A DNA stretch of 64,000 nucleotides from positions 42,359-106,358 of the forward strand of contig NW_026516800.1 in NCBI RefSeq assembly GCF_025766255.1, in the 5' to 3' direction. Source of the DNA: Zychaea mexicana. Taxonomy: Eukaryota > Mucoromycota > Mucoromycetes > Mucorales > Lichtheimiaceae. Below are positions 38,834-49,945 of this stretch, piece after piece. Numbering within the stretch: the first letter of the stretch is position 1; each line of letters begins with the position of its first letter. The notes beneath the pieces are model-generated. The model was not told the DNA's origin. It saw only the letters and a list, made by a program, of their open reading frames with translations, and searched no databases. Position numbers and translations under genes: made by a program.

Positions 38834-41398
38834 ATGGATACAACAAACTATACACCACTGATTACAAATGAAGTAAACTCAATTATTGCAAATTATTGGC
38901 AATTCCTAGGATGGAATTGGCCTACTGTACATAATAAATATAAACATAGAACTGATTTGAGACATATTAAATTCATAGAAAAAATTAAGGATGAATTGTT
39001 ACGTTGATTAGGTTATGTTGCTGTATTTTATTTTCTAGTAGTTTTATATACAAACAAGGAATATCCCGGACCTTACTTTGAAATTGAAAAAGGATTGTTT
39101 TTATTATATCATTTAGTCTCTGGAGTAAGTAGTGAAAAATTTGAAAAATACTTACCACATAGCACATTTCATACATTTTATAAAAAGTTTTGGATAGATG
39201 AGGACAACTACAAACGAATCAACAAAATAGTAAATGATTCAATGAATGACATGTTTTCATCTATCAAATTACGTATTCTATCTGCTAGAAAGCATAATCC
39301 CGACTTATTTAAACATGTAACACTTATATTGGATGGCCATGATTCAAGAATTAACTATGTAGATACTGAAATTGACCACTTTCAAAGAATGTATTCTTAT
39401 AAATTTAAGAAGAATGGAATACGTACCCAATTCGTTAGTGATATGAATGATATGATTATTTATACTTCTAAAAGTGACTTTTGTTCTGATAGCTCAGATG
39501 GTAGCATGTTTTTAAACATGAAATTATTTAAATATATGTATGAGAATGACATAATGGCAGTTGTTGGTGGATATACTTTATTTATCACGCAATTTACAGA
39601 GCTTGCTAATGAAAAAGGATAACTTTAGCCATGATAATTTTGTATACCCTATACGTAAAAATGTAAATGAGCCCTTAACGATTACTGAGGATCATTTTAA
39701 TAAGACATTTGGAAGTTTTAGGACAAAAGTTGAGAATCAATTTTCAGAAATTGGGAATAAATTCTACTGGTTCAATAATAACAAGTCAGTTGTTAAAATG
39801 GATAACATAAAATACTATAATCTGCAATTTCGTGTAGCTTGTTTATTAAAAAATATTACAAAATTTGTAGAAATGTTCAATATTCCTATTTTACCACACC
39901 ATAAACTATGGCACAGTAATGATTTTAATTTTCTAGTAGAGCATAAACTAATTGATATAGTGGTCAGCAATGATAAACAAAATAAAGATAAACTGGATAA
40001 AATGATCAGATTGCAAAATGACCTGCTTAATATGGCTATATCAAATGAAGAAATGATTGTTAATAATGAATCTGATAATAATTCAAATCAGAGTAATAGG
40101 GATAATGATGATGTTCCAAGATTTAATGAGCGTAGTAAAAAAAGAAAGCGAAATAAAGGGAAACAACGAGCAATGGCATCATATGAAATAGAAGAGATTA
40201 TTAGTAGGGATCCGTATCAGAACCGTAGAACCGGAACCGAACCGAACCGAACCTGAGAAAATACGGTTCGGTTCCTGTCAAGAACCGAACCGGAACCGAA
40301 CCGGTTCTGTATAAGTAGAACCGAAGAACCGAGAGGCAGAAGATTGCAATCAGCGATTTTGGTAATTAGTATAAAGTAGGCTATAATGGAAGTTACGAAC
40401 AATGTTATTCCGAAAAGACCACGAAGTAGTGTATTTGCAAGCCATACTTTATTGAAAACTTAACAAAACCTGCAAAAGCAGAAGGGAGTAAAAAATAGTA
40501 AAGAAGAGAAGAGCAAAAAAATAAAAAAACACTTCTTCTGACAGCAGCTTGCTTTCTCCGCCCATGACGCACATCATTACTTGTTCCTCTACTTTGCTAC
40601 CCACAATGCATTTTTCTCCATGACGTACTACTTTACTAGATTTATCATGGCTTCTCGATCAGTTTTATCAAGTTTGTACATTCCGTTTGAGATTGCGCAT
40701 TCTGGGGCTCATAACAGAATTATCTTACCCATTCACCCTTTGCCTTTTATGAGACACTATACACTATACACACGTAGAGACACAGCAGCTGTATGTACTG
40801 CCGGTTGTGGTTCAATTCCTCCAATGTTACGATAACATATTGTACTAGTAATACTAAGTCGCTCTAAGTAAGTACTATAAGCTCCACTTTTTTTTGTAAA
40901 AACTGTGCTTCAATCTTTTAACCATGCAATGACCCACATCGTATGAGAATGTTTACATTCTGTTTCTCTTATTCATTTTGAGATCGCTGTTCAATGTACA
41001 ATAATAAACTATTCTTTTTTTACTGCAGTATTCAAGTATACCGCGACATTTGAACACACACATCAGCTTTCATTTAAAGATACCGAATCTTGCCTTTTTT
41101 ATATACATGATGGGTTCGGTTCTTCGGTTCGGTTCTTCGGTTCTACGGTTCTCGTCGGTTCTAGTCGGTTCGGTTCTTGCTTTAGACGGTTCGGTTCGGT
41201 TCCCTTTAAGAACCGAACCGAACCGAACCGTGCGGATCCCTAATTATTAGGCATAAAACTGAAAATGGTACATATTTGTTTGAAGTAAAGTGGGTTGGAT
41301 ATAGTGCTGATGATAACAGTTGGTTATCAATTGATAAATTTAATCATAAGGATTTATTGAAGGAATATATCAATAAGCATAATCTTGGTATATTATAA
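38834..41398 (+). pseudogene. DDE-superfamily transposase with C-terminal chromodomain, interrupted by a hAT element
   Basis: Starts MDTTNYTPLITNEVNSI. Damage: TGA at 39005-39007, one-base deletion near 39618, and the hAT insertion at 40205-41242. Homology phrases: TFHTFYKKFWIDEDNYKRI, VTLILDGHDSRINYVDTEI (first catalytic Asp), VVGGYTLFITQF (in related DDE_Tnp_4 transposases an Asp precedes GGY; here Val), NFSHDNFVYPIRKNVNEPLT. A Lys/Arg-rich stretch (RSKKRKRNKGK) leads to a chromodomain whose first strand YEIEEII lies left of the hAT element and whose remainder (TYLFEVKWVGYSADDNSWL) lies right of it. Chromodomains on transposases are thought to steer insertion to marked chromatin. AT-rich relative to host genes. 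Inactive as it stands. Confidence 0.8.
40205..41242. mobile_element. Non-autonomous hAT element with 8-bp target-site duplication
   Basis: The 1038-bp insert begins TAGGGATCCG and ends CGGATCCCTA (10-bp perfect terminal inverted repeats of the hAT type) and is flanked on both sides by ATTATTAG (40197-40204 and 41243-41250). Removing the element and one duplicate joins the two parts of a chromodomain in frame. Both ends carry dense GAACCGAACC / GGTTCGGTTC motifs (40216-40330 and 41113-41232), as expected of subterminal transposase-binding sites. No transposase frame was found inside, so it needs an autonomous partner. Confidence 0.95.
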
Positions 41399-41809
41399 AA
41401 TTGCATACTCTAGGTAATATATCATTGATACCATATTATTTATAAATATTGATTGTATTTAAGGAATGATTGAATTGAAACATAAATAAAATGGGTTTCC
41501 TATAATAATTTTAATAGGTTTAGTTTTTTTCTTTTTCTTGTTTTCTTTTTTTGAATTTTGTGTATATATAAAAATAATTGGTAAGAAAGGAATGCCAGGT
41601 ATGAATTCACATTATGTTATATACCAGTTGAAGAAAATATTGTAAATAGTACTGAATTTATAGCAAGATAATGAATATAGGTTTCAAGAGCATTAATAGA
41701 AATGTTATCAGAAAACTATTAATTTATGCCAAGAAATAAATTTCAAACTCAATTACTTTTTTGAATTTTTGTATTTGAAAAAAGAAATTGTTTCAAAGAT
41801 TCAATAAAA

Positions 41810-42265
41810 ATGGTTGCATTAAATGAATTCCTCCTAATCAACCATATCCAATTACGTAATAATCTTAACAAAGAATTAGATGTATTTATGGAAAATGAAT
41901 TGGATTCTTACATTAATAAAAATATTGTAGAAAAATTAAAAATGAAGTTACAAAATAAAATAAAGTCATTGCTTAGAACAGACTACTTTTTATACTTGAG
42001 CATAAATAATGAATTTTGTACCCATAAATTTAAAAAAGGAAAACGTGATGGTCAGTTTTGTGGTAGAAAAATCAGAACAAATTTACCTGATGGTAAAAAG
42101 GATTACCTTTGCTGTCAATATAGTAAGCTTTATAGTCCTAAAAATAAAAAACTTGTTGTTTATAAATCTAATACCACTAAAGATGAGAAAATTGAATTTT
42201 TTGTACAATTTGGATTTTTACAGCCAATAGATTTCTTACAGCCAATAGTATTATCTAATATCTAA
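41810..42265 (+). CDS. Small Cys/Lys-rich protein, AT-rich, transposon-associated; function unknown
   Basis: 151 residues, no intron. The N-terminal two thirds are predicted helical and Lys/Asn/Leu-rich (NLNKELDVFMENELDSYI); then a putative zinc-binding set CTHKFKKGKRDGQFC and YLCCQYSKLY. It lies 411 bases downstream of the chromodomain transposase on the same strand and shares its AT-rich composition, so it may be the accessory protein of that element. A diverged, frameshifted relative lies at 46659-47170 on the minus strand, which argues that the frame was once under selection. No family was recognised. Confidence 0.5.
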   Translation: MVALNEFLLINHIQLRNNLNKELDVFMENELDSYINKNIVEKLKMKLQNKIKSLLRTDYFLYLSINNEFCTHKFKKGKRDGQFCGRKIRTNLPDGKKDYLCCQYSKLYSPKNKKLVVYKSNTTKDEKIEFFVQFGFLQPIDFLQPIVLSNI

Positions 42266-43412
42266 TTGGAGCTGGATGTCCCCCTATTGTGTGGTTAGCG
42301 AAAATGATCTGTCGTCTTGGCGCTGTGAGTATCAATCCATAATAATTAATATTACTGTAAATAGTAAATTAATTTTAGTTAAGGATTTCACTGTTAAGCT
42401 AGCCTTCGTCCAAGTGTTCCTTGGCTAGAGAAGGGACTTGCTCATTACTATTCCGCCATTATAAGATTTGAATTAATCATAAAAGAATATTATATTTTTA
42501 ATGGTTTAATTATGTTTATACGAAACCTAAACATATTATATGAAGTAAAAAAAAAATTAAAAAAATACCTTAAATGTTTCAAAAATAAAAAAATTATAAT
42601 CTAATTTTTTATTTTTTCCTATATATTTTTAAACAATTATATATATTTAATTAATAAAACCTTTTTTGAATTACTATTAAGGATTAATACCCTGTGATAC
42701 ACTGTCGAGCGCGTATTTGGACGTGATCAATAACAAATTGGCACCAAGAAAACGAACCTGTAACTTGACTCTTGACTCTTGAATGTTGGCTGTATACCCC
42801 CACCCTATCAATCCTTGAATTATTCCTATTCCCACCGGTGATTTTCCTTTCTTATCATATGTGTTTTACTTGGTCGCCCTTCTTTGTTGGATTTACTCAT
42901 CCTTCCTATTAATTTCCCTTATCTACGATTTCCTTTAAACAGCATTTGTATGCGATTGATATGAATACATAACAGAGTCATAAAAAAATCGGCTTACTCA
43001 TGTTCTTTGGCCCTAGTAATATTCCTGGGGAAAAATTACTATTTTTTTTTTCTGAGGTCAAGGCATGACGTTTTTATACAGTCGCGCTATTGTGATGATC
43101 AAGATAGCAAAGGTTTATTGTGAAAAAAAAAATAACTATCTTTATTATTATTAGGTATAGTCACGGTAATAGTTGCTGTTTATGTAGCTAGGAATGTACA
43201 CGGTTTTGTGGAGTATCCCCTGCAATGGTTTTGCGTCGTTTTTTTTTTGGGATATTAACATTAACACGGAACAAGGGATCTGATGGTATACTTGACGACA
43301 CTAGCGCAGGCGCTACTCTTTTTGCTGCAGGGGGTGAATACGTTTGTGACGTCGTTGCAGATGTTGATACTGTTGCTGTTGTTTGAGCAGTTGCCGCTAC
43401 TGGGAATGACGG
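42266..43412. other. Very AT-rich, no gene seen
   Basis: Runs of A and T dominate 42480-42680. A stretch at 42279-42340 faintly recalls a tRNA (GTGGTTAGCG, CTGTCGT, ATCAATCC) but does not fold into a tRNA. No supported frame. Confidence 0.5.
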
Positions 43413-45043
43413 CTAGTATGGCGGTGCTGTTGAGGGAGGTGTAATCACAAATGGTGGAAGTGAACGGGTATTAGCAGGTAGCATAGATTGACCTCTACTC
43501 GGTGATTGAAGATCTTCACTCATTGTATCGCAAACACCATTACTGATTGCAGCACTTGCACTTGTAATTCTCCTTTCGTTCCAGCGCTCAAAATGTAACT
43601 TTAAATGGTCTAGTGTCTTATAAAATATCGTTGATCCATCGACTTCCTTCAAGTTGCATGTATTCCACTTTTTAGCCAGGTCTACCCATTGTGATGCATT
43701 GATACTTTCTTTCGGTATGATGTTGTTGAGCTTGATGAATTCTTCTTTGGTATGGACTGGCGTTACAGCGTATTTAAGACCTTGCTTGTCAGCGAGAAAC
43801 ACATATCATTTGTTTTTTTAATTTGCTGTCGAGACGGATGGTAGCAATATGTTGATGCTTATGCCAAGAGGGTGTGGACGTACCATGGGTAAATGTTCGT
43901 CGTGTTGCTGCTGCGTTACCGCCGTCGCTAAGTGTATACCAAGCTCTTCTGCAACATCAGCTGTCATTCTCGATACACCAAAAGTTTCATCAGATGCCTT
44001 CAAATGTAAGCCTGGTGTGAGGATGCCTGTGCAGTGTTCCACAATAGCACCATCAATTGCAACAATGCCAAGTTTCATTCGTAGATACAATAGTGCTTCG
44101 GTGAGCCAGGGCTCATAATGACCCTTATGCATACGCTGATAGCGATTCATAGTGCCAACCTTTTTTAAAGGAGAAACTCTTAATAAGTAGTGCCATATAA
44201 TAAAACGACATGCTACATATGATTCTTACTCTAATATTATGTCGAAGACAATAATCAGCCAAAAAGCAATGGGCCAAGTGGGGTCCAGTTCCACTAGAAC
44301 CAATAGCGCGTATAATGTTTTCATGAACCCCTCCCTCGAGAGAGTTGGTACCGCGACAACAGCGATATAGTGGTAAGCCTGCTTTCTTGTCGTATCCAAT
44401 TTTAAAATACATCGGCACATCAGGATGGTCTAAAATTTGGCCTTCATAAAGCGCCTTGAGCATATTTTGAGCTTGATGGCGAGCATCGTTGTCAAATAAT
44501 CTTCGTCCTGTCCTTGTGCAGATGAGGTTGCCATACTCTGTGAACAGGTTCTGAACAACCGGCCCGAGTTCGTTTAGTGGTGGCACAAAGCGTTCTACCC
44601 TTCGCAAAATCCAAGAAGGGTTGCTGTTGAGCATGTATGTCCAAGGAAGTCCTTGTTTTGCTAGGTATTCCTCCACTTTGCGTCTGTCGTGAGGATCCAC
44701 AACGAAGATTGCATCCCGTAGTCGGCGGCTGAACTCCTTTGCAAGCGTGTGGCGCTTGGGAACCTTAATCAATGCCACGAAATGATATATATCTTTTAAA
44801 ACCCTTGATGGATTTTGGTTGGGTTGGTGCGAACTATATTGCTGTGCTTCAAAGCTGGCTATGTCGGTCTGTGTAGAGTCAGCAATCAGTGGAGTTGTCG
44901 ATGTAATTTGATTGTTGCAAATGTCGTCCACTTCTTCATCAGATGACGACAGCTCTTCCTAGTATCCGTCGTCTTCGTCCAAAGCATCATCAGGCGAGTT
45001 CGAATTCATGGTGATACATGACGTTTCTGTATCTGTTGAGCTA

Positions 45044-45396
45044 CAGTAGGCGCTCGCTAAGCCGATCACTTCTAAACCGATATTCTTGCTAAGCCGATCA
45101 TTTTTCAAAATTACCGACTCGTTAAGCAGTGAATATCGAGCTTGCTCAGTAAGCCGATCACCGATCATTTCTCTGTGACATATCGCCTTATATGATATAG
45201 ACCAATAAAACCACAGTATTTCATCTCCTCATATATCTGAGACATGTGGGAGTCGAACAAGCGACCAAAATGTTTACTGTGTATATAATAGTTAACAGAC
45301 GAAGACCCCACTCATTATATTGGGCAACGAATTCGATAAGCTGATCATTCACTTTTGGGTCATGACCGAGGTGATCAGCTTAGCGAGCGGCTACTG
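45044..45396. mobile_element. TA-flanked MITE, Tc1/mariner-pogo type
   Basis: 353 bases bounded by inverted repeats of about 26 bases: left end CAGTAGGCGCTCGCTAAGCC, right end matching it with two mismatches on the other strand, each flanked by TA (45042-45043 and 45397-45398). Internal AAGCCGATCA motifs recur near the left end (about 45088 and 45151). No coding capacity. It lies within the decayed exonuclease-transposase gene, and skipping it with one TA leaves an open frame across the site. Confidence 0.85.
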
Positions 45397-45943
45397 TATC
45401 ATAGTGCTGTTGCTGGCACAGCAATTTTTTTTCGAATCGTAGCATGGACGTACGTAATGTGATCCTAAACGGTGGTTGACCGAAATCGGCTGAAGTCTCT
45501 CATATATACTGATTATTGCACCCGGGATGGCGACATTAATAATTTGTACTATGATGCTACATATCACGCATATGCTAGCAACAAATAAATAGTTGTATAT
45601 ATTAGCAAGCTTTCCTCATAAAAGCTTATATATTAAGCTAACCTGGTGCCCGTTTTGAAGTATGTCCCCATAAGCAATCGGACGTGACGATAGGCTAGCC
45701 GAGGATATTGCAACAAAAGCTCCTTGTGGTACGGACCACGGTATGGCTTTACTAATGGTAAGAAATGGGGCAAGTTTTGTGTATATAGCAAGTGATGCCC
45801 AAGTATCCATACTGCATGATATATTTGAGTTGGCGTAAGATCTCGTGCCTCCCAATCGCTCTTCCTAAGATTATTCCCCAATGGGGCACCTAGGGGATAA
45901 ATCAGTATCATCATGATTTTTAAAAAATTAGTATTATTTATAT

Positions 45944-46272
45944 GGGAGTTAATTCATAATCATATATATTTTTGAAAACTATAAAGTTTTCTCAATCATT
46001 AGATTGTAAAAATTTTTTATGTTTTCTTTTCTTTATTTTAACTTTTTTTTATATGTATTAAAAAACAAACATTTGTTACACAAATATTGTTTTTTTAAAT
46101 AAATAAAAAAAAACAATAAAATCAAATCTTTGATTTTGTTTGTTTTTTAATACATAAATACATATAAAAAAAAGTTAAAATAAGTAAAAGAAAACATAAA
46201 AAATTTTTACAATCTAATGATTGAGAAAATTTTATAGTTTTCAAAAATATATATGATTATGAATTAACTCCC
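45944..46272. repeat. 329-bp foldback (near-palindromic) MITE
   Basis: Left arm begins GGGAGTTAATTCATAATC; right arm ends GATTATGAATTAACTCCC. The arms are imperfect inverted copies for about 130 bases each around a short centre near 46070-46130. TAT borders both ends, compatible with a 3-bp target duplication. It could form a long hairpin in DNA or RNA. Confidence 0.88.
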
Positions 46273-46658
46273 TATTATTATAATTATTATAAAAATTAGT
46301 ACCAATTTTATATTTCAGAACATAAAAGAATGTTTACATTATAAAGGAACATTATATGAATCCTTCCAACTACTTTAATATTGTGCGGATAATTAATGGA
46401 AATGAATTTTAAAATTTTCTAGAGTTTAAATTAGATATAGTTGCTATGTAATAATTCATGAAGAATGATAAATAGAATATATTCAAAAACTTTCTATATT
46501 TTTTTAATTTTTAACTTTTTGTTCTTTCTTTTAAAATTCCTAAATTACATATGAATTTCTTCTTTAAATAGTATAATGTTTTTGTGTTTCATTTTTTAAC
46601 ATGACTGAAATAAACTATACTCTTGACTTTTAATATTTTTTATAGAATTTAATTAATA

Positions 46659-47170
46659 TTATATTAATAATTTTTCTTTTATGTTTTTGAAATTAATTTC
46701 TCCATGAACTATTATCTTAATTTTAAATTTATTTTTTAATTTTATCTTAAATTTATTTTTATTTGATTTTTTAAATGTAATAACTTTATTATCAATTTTT
46801 ATAATTTCTGAAGGTTTTGCTTTTTTTGCTTTTTTTGCTTTTTTTGGAATATGTTCGGGATTATGTTTTGTGCAAAAATATTTATTTTTATCACTATTTT
46901 TTGTTATTTTATTACAACAATAATATCCTTCCACTTTTCCTTTTTTAAATTTATATAAAAACATATATTTCTATCCATAGTTATATATATAAAGTGATTA
47001 GATGAAAATAAAGTTTTAATTTTATTATCAATTTTATTATTTATTTTTTTTATAAGTTCTTTATTTAATTCTAAGCTAAATTCTAATATTACTGTTTCTT
47101 CTAACTCTTTTTTTAATTTATCTCTTAATATTTTTTTATCAAAACTTATGTTTTTGTTCAGACAGACCAT
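46659..47170 (-). pseudogene. Second copy of the small Cys/Lys-rich protein, frameshifted
   Basis: Two overlapping frames: 47170-46904 (MVCLNKNISF..., helical, KELIKKINNKIDNKIKTLF) and 46964-46659 (FLYKFKKGKVEGYYCCNK, YFCTKHNPEHIPKKAKK). The order and spacing match the protein at 41810-42265: helical part, KFKKGK...G...C, then C..H/Y. One base shift near 46955 separates the halves. The tail has a Lys-Ala-Lys repeat. AT-rich. Confidence 0.55.
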
Positions 47171-49945
47171 TATAATAATTTCAAGAGTTATTCTAAATAT
47201 ATAATTCTATACTTTTATAATATTATTGAAATTCAATTTTTATTTAATTTTTAATTTTGAGCATATATGCACATTTGGTCGGAATTTAAATATTATGTAA
47301 CAGTCATACGATTTGAGGACATTTTTGATTTTTTTAATATTTATATATTAATAAAAAACATTTAATTTATTTTTCTTTTTAGATATTTTTTTTTCGATAA
47401 TTAAATTTAATTCTGATTTCTAAAATTCTGACAATAATAATATAACTACAGATGCAAAAAGGTATAGACCTAACCCGATAAGCCCTCCTAGCAGTACTTC
47501 TGCTAACACAGATAACGACACTCCTCCATTGTCGACAAAGCCACGCCTATAAAAAAATTTGCCAAGCTTCAGTGCTGTATCTTCGTTATATAATAAAAAG
47601 TAATCACGATGGAGCTTTTTTATGTCACCACCTACATGACAGCCAGCTTTCAGTACTTTGGGAGACCGGAGAAGAGCACAGAGTGATGCTGGTACACTAT
47701 CAAACTGGTGTATTAGTAGTATAAAAACATCGTTCTAAAGAAAGTTAGTCAGATTACCGGGTAACCATACGGTTATACAGATGCTGCTATGATAATAGAA
47801 TGTTATACCTTGTATGCTAGCTGCACCGTTGCCACTTTTCCCAGAGGAGGGTAATTCCATTCACAATCCGTGCCGATGACAATAGTACTCGTTTTAGAGT
47901 CTTCCATAATGTTTCGGTTTATCACGTCGTTTGCTTCTATAGCGTCCCAAACATAGTGGGTTTCGATGTTGTTTGGTAGTCGTAGGAAAGGTGCTTGGTT
48001 TTTAACAGGTTGACTTGCAGATTGTTGTGTTTGCTTTGGTCCGTCGTTTAGAGATTTGATCACTTTCAACAAAAACGCCTTATCCCCTCGCACATTGTCA
48101 GTGAAGAATAAACGAGGCGGTTTAAAGCCACATTGGTTGTATGTCTTCATCATTTCTGCAAAGGGAGTCTTCAAGTGCGATAGAGATTTTGTCAGGACTA
48201 GCAGCTGTATACGTGTTTCTTCATATTCGTTACATACTGTGTATAAGGCACCAAAGGTCGGTGCGTCGCCCATTTTAGCAACTTTCTTGATGACCTTGAA
48301 GGTATGATCACCCTCCAATATCTCGCCACCAACTGCTGCCATTTGCTTGTCCATAAACGGGCGTAGTATATCCAGAACAGCGTTGTAAATTAAGCGTAAA
48401 TACGGAATGGATGGGATATAGCCGGCGTAGCATTGAGGATTGTCAAATGTCGAAAATTCTGCATATGTTTTGGTCCCATTCCATGTCTCGACCAAAGTAC
48501 GCTGATTTTGTTGATGATCCAGTTGATTTAGAGTATATTAGATATGAAGTCGGATATGTCGTTTGGTATGAAGCTCTTATAGCATGGCATGAAAATTGGA
48601 GATTCCCATAGCATGTTGCATGCAAGGTTGCAGTATGTCAATCAATTCTTTTGTTACAGCGCATCAGTAAGTCAGAACGGGCGGAAACTCTGCTGCTAGC
48701 TGCTCCGGAAGTTGCGACAGAATATTTTCATCATGGGCGCCTAATGGCTTTTTGCACACGGAGCACTTGTATCGTCGTGAGATTATATAAAAAGACCTTG
48801 TATATCAATCTTAGCTTAATTATTCCATTACTTATTCACTTATTGTTGCTTTGAAAGTATAATATGTACCTGTGCATGTCCACAACTCTACGCGCACAAG
48901 GATCGTTATATATAGAAGCCTATTCAGTAAGTAGCGACTCTTTGTCGATGCAGCATTCCTCGCGGCAATACAGTTTGTTCACCAAGACATGTGGCAGCCA
49001 CAGAAATACTCGTGGGTGGTACAGGATTCCGGGGTCCAAGGTGTTTTGGTCTTTCATTGCAAAATAAGGCAACTTTGGCTCCACCCAAAAGGTGCCTCTT
49101 CTGTACTCGCTCAGATAACCACCATCTTTACGGGAGATGCGGTTTTGAATGTTAAGAAAATACCCCACAAGCACACCACGGCTTTGCTCTTTGTAAGTTC
49201 TATAGTCGTTTCGAAGTTCCTCCAATTCATCATCTGGAATAGCGCTACCGCCGTATTCTACACCAACGCTACCAGTGACTTGATCATCCCTCTCTCGCGT
49301 CTCATCCTCCTCAATTTCATGCAGCAAGTCGTTTAAAGTATAGCACTCGCCACTGTCATCATTTTGGAAGCACTATCACATATATGATTGTTTTGACAAA
49401 GAGAATAGTATATAAGTTGCATGAAAGGTAGATTTGTTATATTGGGTCTCTATGGGTCTTTATGCTATTAACCTGAGAAGGAAAGCCATTGTGTACATCA
49501 GTATAAGCTTGTTCGCTTTGTTGCTCAGGACTTGTATCGACTGAATGGTCGCTCATGTCAAACGTGGATAGGGTTGGACGCGGCGTCCAGAACTGAAGCG
49601 TGCGTTGCCCAGTAGGAGGTTCGTTGGTTTTTTGCTCCTTGTTTTTGCTCCCTTTGGGTCTACTGTGACCGCGTTTTATTGAAGATGAGGAGATATCTTC
49701 CACGCTTTTAGGATATATAACAAATACAAGAAAGAAAAGCATTCAGCGTGGGTGTGAAAACGCCCTCTCTTGTAAGAAAGCTACAAGAACTAGGTTCCTG
49801 TGTGTAACTGTAGCAACACATCCTTAAACCTTAAGTCATAATTTGATTAGACAGATGTTACAGAGCCTGTTAGAGCACTTTCACTTAACTTTCAAAATGA
49901 TTGGCAGAGTCTTGCCCCATGAGCCATGAGCTTAACCCCCCGCCT

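Larger units (their letters stand above)
45915..47465. mobile_element. AT-rich insertion splitting the exonuclease domain
   Basis: The exonuclease frame leaves at about 47465 (after LAEVLLGGL) and resumes at about 45914 (before NLRKSDWEARDL). The 1.55 kb between is far more AT-rich than either side and holds a foldback repeat and a relative of the small Cys/Lys-rich protein. Exact ends and duplicated target bases were not resolved; CTAGG occurs at both junctions. Likely one or two nested non-autonomous elements. Confidence 0.5.
43413..49742 (-). pseudogene. Decayed multidomain transposon gene: Cys-rich domain, DDE RNase H fold, DEDD 3'-5' exonuclease, C-terminal domain
   Basis: Collinear pieces on the minus strand, with introns, stops and insertions. 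49742-49473: basic, AT-hook-like RGHSRPKGSKNK. 49374-48920: phrases NTLDPGILYHPRVFLWLPH and YCREECC, recalling DUF6729. 48850-48500: RRYKCSVCKKPLG, with three in-frame stops. 48495-47990: RNase H/DDE-like core with GDHTFKVIKKVAKM and RLFFTDNVRGDKAFL. 47890-47470: exonuclease motifs I (IVIGTDCEWNYPPLG) and II (LKAGCHVGGDIKKL). After an AT-rich insertion, 45914-45640: SDWEARDLTPTQI and DTWASLAIYTKLAPF (motif III region, frameshifted). 45168-43413: QGLPWTYMLNSNPSWILRR, GLPLYRCCRGTNSLEGGVHE, VGTMNRYQRMHKGHYEPWL. Similar large genes are, as far as I recall, repeated in basidiomycetes and Mucorales. It cannot make a full protein now. Confidence 0.65.

Noticed and set aside
42279..42340. tRNA-Asp-like gene or SINE head
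   Set aside because: Fragments such as GTGGTTAGCG and ATCAATCC recall tRNA boxes, but no acceptor or T-stem pairing could be drawn.
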